Shown here: positions 34,214-37,259 of the stretch, one piece after another
How the letters are laid out: every line of letters starts with the position of its first letter
How positions within the stretch are numbered: position 1 is the first letter of the stretch
DNA from: CAZRGV01 sp964599655
GTDB lineage: Bacteria > Planctomycetota > Planctomycetia > Isosphaerales > Isosphaeraceae
Assembly (NCBI GenBank): GCA_964599655.1
Contig: CAZRGV010000055.1
Span: 1 to 37,259 of the forward strand
DNA: 37,259 nucleotides
Direction of reading: 5' to 3'
Notes under the pieces: generated by a model
What the model was told of the DNA's origin: nothing
Database searches by the model: none
The model's input: only the letters and a program-made list of their open reading frames with translations
Translations under genes and position numbers: made by a program

Positions 34214-36292
34214 TTAAATAATTCCCCGGGGCCCTTTTGGCTCGATCTGCCGCAGGGACTTGGCTTTGAGCGTCTCATAACAGTCAGGCAGGTCGAACGA
34301 GGTGAGCACGCCAGGCAAGAACGACGAGAGTGGCCAGTCGTACGACTCGGCTTCGGCGATCTCGGCGTACGACAACGGCGCGTGCTTCAGGGTGACTTTG
34401 GTTACGGTGTCGGAGAGCAACGCCGCGAATGTCGCTGGAATCGTACCCCAGCCTCGAGCCGCGAGGTGAACCTCATGGTGTCCGAATGACTGAATCCAGG
34501 CGAGCACCGCGAGCAGGTCGTCGGTCCGTTGCGCGGGATACGGCCGGTCGAGCATCAGGGAGTGAACCGCGTAGAAATAATCGCTGCCGTAAGGATCAAG
34601 GAACGTATCGATTCCACACGTATCGGGTCTCGACTCGCCGATCCCTCGCACATCGCAGGCAAACACCGACGCCAGCGTATTGGCCTCGATCAACTCGCGA
34701 ATCAAGGGCTCGTCGCGCAGCTCGGCATCGGCCGATTGATGAGACACATAAAGCAATGCCGTCGCACTGCCCTCGGGCGGGCGCGAATAGTGCGGCTCGT
34801 CGAAAAGGCCGTAAACCAGGGCGTGAATCCCTGGCTCGGTCTCGACGGCGTAAGGCACTGCGTGCGGCCTGGGATACCCTCGAGACCGGAGCGGCCGGAG
34901 GATACGGTAATCGGGCACCTGGGTTCGCCGTGACGGTTTGACGACGTCCGCCACGCGCTTCACGATACCTTCGGCCGTGAGCTGTGGCCTTGATGCGCGT
35001 AGATGCTTCGATCGCTCCGCCGTGAACGATGGCAACGGCCGAGAGCCGACATCGCAGACCTGGCCGCGAGGTGTGCACCAGAGCGTCTCATCCGTCTCGA
35101 TGGTGAGCGATGGTTCGCCCTGTCCCTCCGACACCTTGGTCACCCGGTTGAACCAGCCGTACATCGCCTCGCGGTTTTCCCGCGAGTAACCGTGGTCTGT
35201 TGGGCCTGCGAACATGGCGAGGTTCTCTTCGACTCCGAGCAGTCGATACAGCCGTCGCAGTCGCTCGAAGGCTTCGCGAGTCCCTCGGATATCAAAGAAG
35301 TCCTTCTCCTTTCCCAGAAGGATGACCGGCTTTGGCGCCATGGCGGCAATGAAGTCTTCGTGGTCGAGCCCCAGCGCCAGGGCGCGGGGTGGACATTGTT
35401 CCGTATCGGCAGGCAGCTCGTTTTCCAGGTTGCGCCGGAACGTCGTGACGAAACAGCTCGGCGCGGCCATCGACCATCGCGACTCGACACCGCAGAGCCA
35501 CGTCGTCATCGTGCCGCCACCCGAGTTGCCCGTCACACCGACCTGCTTCGAATCCACCTCCTCACGCGTCAACAGATAATCGAGCGCCCGGATACCATCC
35601 CAGGCGCGCCACGCGCCGAGGAATTCGCCGACAAGCACCTGTTGATTTCCAGCCAGCAAATGCTCGCGAACCCCGGCCCCTACCTTCGACGTCAAGTCTT
35701 CATTGGGATACTGGATACGCTCGCCCTGGCCGATCGGGTCATAGATCAGGACGACGTAACCCTGCCGGGCCAGCCCTTGCGCGAATGCCTGGTAGGCCTC
35801 GGCCGCTTTGCCGTTGTTCGAATGGCCGCAAGTTCCGACGACGCCCGGCATCGGTGACTCGCGGCCCTTAGGCACATAAAGGTTCGCCGAGACGACGAAT
35901 CCGGGCCGGCTCTCGAACAGGAGCTTCTCGATGCGATACCCATCTCGGTCGAGCGTCCCCGTGACCTTCGGATTCAGCGGTGTCTTCTCTGGGAACGGAC
36001 CGAAGCACTCGAGAATCCGCGCACGGATCGAGGCCACATAGGCCTCCGCATCGCTCTTGGTTTTCAGCTGATCGATCGTGCTGACCCGTTTCGCCTCGAT
36101 CTGGCGGACCGTTTCGACGAAGAATTCCTGAACCATCCTCGGGAACCGGTTCAGTGGACGCACCTCATCGTCCTTTGCTCCCCTCGCGCGCGACACGAGC
36201 CAGTTCTGTGCCATGGCCAAGGCGAGAACGTGCGTGCTACCTTGCCGCAACAAGGTTCGACGATGGAACCGCGACTCATTCGCTTCGGTCAT
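34214..36292 (-). CDS. Exported two-part alpha/beta hydrolase (acetyl-xylan-esterase-like)
   Basis: A 692-residue protein. The ATG at 36292 follows GGGAG by about 7 bases; longer frames would cover the nitrilase gene. HRRTLLRQG near the N-terminus and the following hydrophobic segment look like a Tat signal. Residues about 110-385 are an alpha/beta hydrolase of the dienelactone-hydrolase/acetyl-xylan-esterase group: VVGTCGHSNNGK (oxyanion region), nucleophile Ser257 in GVTGNSGGG, acid residue Asp331 or Asp334 (GKEKDFFD), and His367 (GPTDHGYS). Residues about 400-692 resemble a second hydrolase fold in which AARGWGT replaces the nucleophile elbow. Its first 17 bases overlap the end of the nitrilase gene, so the two form a unit. 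Ester or sugar-ester cleavage outside the cytoplasm is inferred. Confidence 0.8.
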   Translation of the reverse strand: MTEANESRFHRRTLLRQGSTHVLALAMAQNWLVSRARGAKDDEVRPLNRFPRMVQEFFVETVRQIEAKRVSTIDQLKTKSDAEAYVASIRARILECFGPFPEKTPLNPKVTGTLDRDGYRIEKLLFESRPGFVVSANLYVPKGRESPMPGVVGTCGHSNNGKAAEAYQAFAQGLARQGYVVLIYDPIGQGERIQYPNEDLTSKVGAGVREHLLAGNQQVLVGEFLGAWRAWDGIRALDYLLTREEVDSKQVGVTGNSGGGTMTTWLCGVESRWSMAAPSCFVTTFRRNLENELPADTEQCPPRALALGLDHEDFIAAMAPKPVILLGKEKDFFDIRGTREAFERLRRLYRLLGVEENLAMFAGPTDHGYSRENREAMYGWFNRVTKVSEGQGEPSLTIETDETLWCTPRGQVCDVGSRPLPSFTAERSKHLRASRPQLTAEGIVKRVADVVKPSRRTQVPDYRILRPLRSRGYPRPHAVPYAVETEPGIHALVYGLFDEPHYSRPPEGSATALLYVSHQSADAELRDEPLIRELIEANTLASVFACDVRGIGESRPDTCGIDTFLDPYGSDYFYAVHSLMLDRPYPAQRTDDLLAVLAWIQSFGHHEVHLAARGWGTIPATFAALLSDTVTKVTLKHAPLSYAEIAEAESYDWPLSSFLPGVLTSFDLPDCYETLKAKSLRQIEPKGPRGII

Positions 36293-37145
36293 GGGGCGTC
36301 TCCCTGGAGTCTTCGATCGGTCCGTTCCGCGTCCAGTATGTGACCCAGCCATCGCCTCGTGCCGGCCGGGGCAAGGGTTCGATCTCGACATAAAGAATGG
36401 TCTCGGCATCGATGCCGTATGGCCCCTCAACGATCGGACGGCCGTCAGGCCCGACAACCAATGAGCAACCGATGCAGCGCCGACCTTTCCAGGGACCGTC
36501 CACGATCGGCCCGACACTGCTCACCCCGGCGATCCAGAGCCTGAAGTCTCGCGCAACCGGACCGTACGACGCCCGCCAGAGCGCACCATAGGGCTGTCGC
36601 TCCGGGTCATGGTCGCTCGGCACGGCCCAGGCGCAAGGCGAGAGAATCACCTGGGCTCCCATCAGGCCGAGCGTCCTGCTGATCACCTGTCCGGGAGCAA
36701 ACGCATCGGCACAGATCATCAGCCCGAGGCAGCCAAGCTCGGTCTCGACGACCCCGAGTCGATCCCCCTGGTCGTAAGACGCGTGGCCGATTTCCAACTC
36801 GTTGAGCTTCCGGTGGTGCAGGCGCACGTGGCCTTCCGGGTCGATCAAGACCGACGCGTTGTAGATCCGCGAGCCCGATCGTTCGGTCAGTCCCGAGGCC
36901 ACGTAGACTCCATGTCGGCGCGCGGTCTCACGAAGCCTCCGGCAGGTCACCCCGTCGGGAATAGGGCTAGCCATCTCACGCGAGGACGGATGCGTCCAGC
37001 CCAGGTCGACAGCCTCGGGCAGCAGGATGATTTGGCTCCCACGGCGTGCCGCCTCGGCAATCCGGGCGTCGGCCCGGTCGAGGTTCTCGTCGGGCCGGCC
37101 GCCGACGACCAGCATCTGAACCATCGCGAGCCGAAGCGACGACAT
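36276..37145 (-). CDS. Carbon-nitrogen hydrolase (nitrilase superfamily)
   Basis: A 289-residue enzyme with GGAG about 10 bases before the ATG. The catalytic triad is visible: Glu44 (IILLPEAV), Lys113 (HHRKLNELE) and Cys145 (GLMICADAF). The start LRLAMVQMLVVGGRPDENLDRADARIAEAARRG and the segment SVLIDPEGHVRLHHRK are typical. Such enzymes cleave amides or related C-N bonds; the substrate class here is not decided, and no biotin or NAD fusion is present. Its end overlaps the start of the exported hydrolase gene by 17 bases, so the two are coupled, which pairs a cytoplasmic amidase with an exported esterase. A repeat element lies just upstream. Confidence 0.9.
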   Translation of the reverse strand: MSSLRLAMVQMLVVGGRPDENLDRADARIAEAARRGSQIILLPEAVDLGWTHPSSREMASPIPDGVTCRRLRETARRHGVYVASGLTERSGSRIYNASVLIDPEGHVRLHHRKLNELEIGHASYDQGDRLGVVETELGCLGLMICADAFAPGQVISRTLGLMGAQVILSPCAWAVPSDHDPERQPYGALWRASYGPVARDFRLWIAGVSSVGPIVDGPWKGRRCIGCSLVVGPDGRPIVEGPYGIDAETILYVEIEPLPRPARGDGWVTYWTRNGPIEDSRETPHDRSE

Positions 37146-37204
37146 CGATTCCCATCTCCGGGCCCACCGGCCGACCGGAACCGCCCGAGACCTCCTCGAC
37201 CGAC

Positions 37205-37259
37205 ACTAAACACCTGGACCGAGTCATTCCGCTTTGCGTTCCGGTCTGGGGTGCCACTG
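37205..37259. repeat. Dispersed palindromic repeat element, copy B (cut by the window end)
   Basis: ACTAAACACCTGGACCGAGT and CATTCCGC at 37205-37232 match the first block of copy A (22671-22698) at 26 of 28 bases, and GGGTGCCAC at 37249-37257 corresponds to the start of its palindrome arm. The next bases (TG) differ from copy A, so the arms vary between copies. The rest lies beyond the window. Confidence 0.8.

Overview
The window looks like a draft scaffold from a high-GC planctomycete, most likely of the Isosphaeraceae. That placement is inferred from gene content and style, not from a marker gene: a DUF6807-DUF1080 secreted protein, a Tat-exported sialidase-like protein, an esterase-SMP30 fusion, a ThuA-like protein, DUF2934, DUF2752 and DUF3634-type proteins, a stand-alone Ser/Thr kinase, and long GC-rich palindromes reading GTGCCACGGGTCGTC. 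About 33 intact or gap-interrupted genes and one decayed gene are supported. Three runs of N (15664-15682, 21125-21134, 22922-22952) each fall inside an otherwise normal gene.

Layout. 138-3024 (minus): two exported sugar-related proteins. 3175-6671 (plus): an O-methyltransferase, then a coupled pair of a small YhdT-like membrane protein and a sodium:solute symporter that carries an unusual soluble insert. 6675-9575 (minus): an enolase-superfamily enzyme and an esterase/SMP-30 fusion. 10064-13551: a small monooxygenase-fold protein, a DUF2934 protein with a degenerate HNH-like zinc site, TspO, a pteridine-reductase-like SDR and QueC. 13898-15268 (plus): a protein kinase, then the remains of a YqiA-like hydrolase gene. 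15273-17766 (minus): the rpmE-prfA-prmC translation cluster. 17974-24878 (minus): two thioredoxin-fold proteins, ThuA-like protein, cytidine deaminase, a lipoprotein coupled to a DUF2752 membrane protein, a DUF374-type acyltransferase, a small secreted protein and DapF. 25151-31532 (plus): a site-2 protease coupled to a small DUF3634-like protein, Lon protease and two tandem paralogous glycosyltransferases. 31561-37145 (minus): a second site-2 protease with an N-terminal zinc ribbon, a membrane protein overlapping it, an SDR, a large two-part alpha/beta hydrolase and a nitrilase-family amidohydrolase.

How they fit together. Housekeeping genes (rpmE, prfA, prmC, dapF, cda, queC, lon) are mixed with secreted or membrane-linked carbohydrate, ester and acid turnover genes (DUF1080, sialidase, MLE, SMP-30, ThuA, SSS transporter), which fits a heterotroph feeding on complex organic matter. 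No prophage, CRISPR array, defence island, transposase or RNA gene was recognised. The most unusual items are the domain inserted in the symporter, the DUF2934/pseudo-HNH protein, the multiply damaged hydrolase gene with an internal 68-bp duplication, the glycosyltransferase lacking the first Glu of its EX7E motif, and a dispersed palindromic repeat with one copy inside the window and a second running off its right edge.
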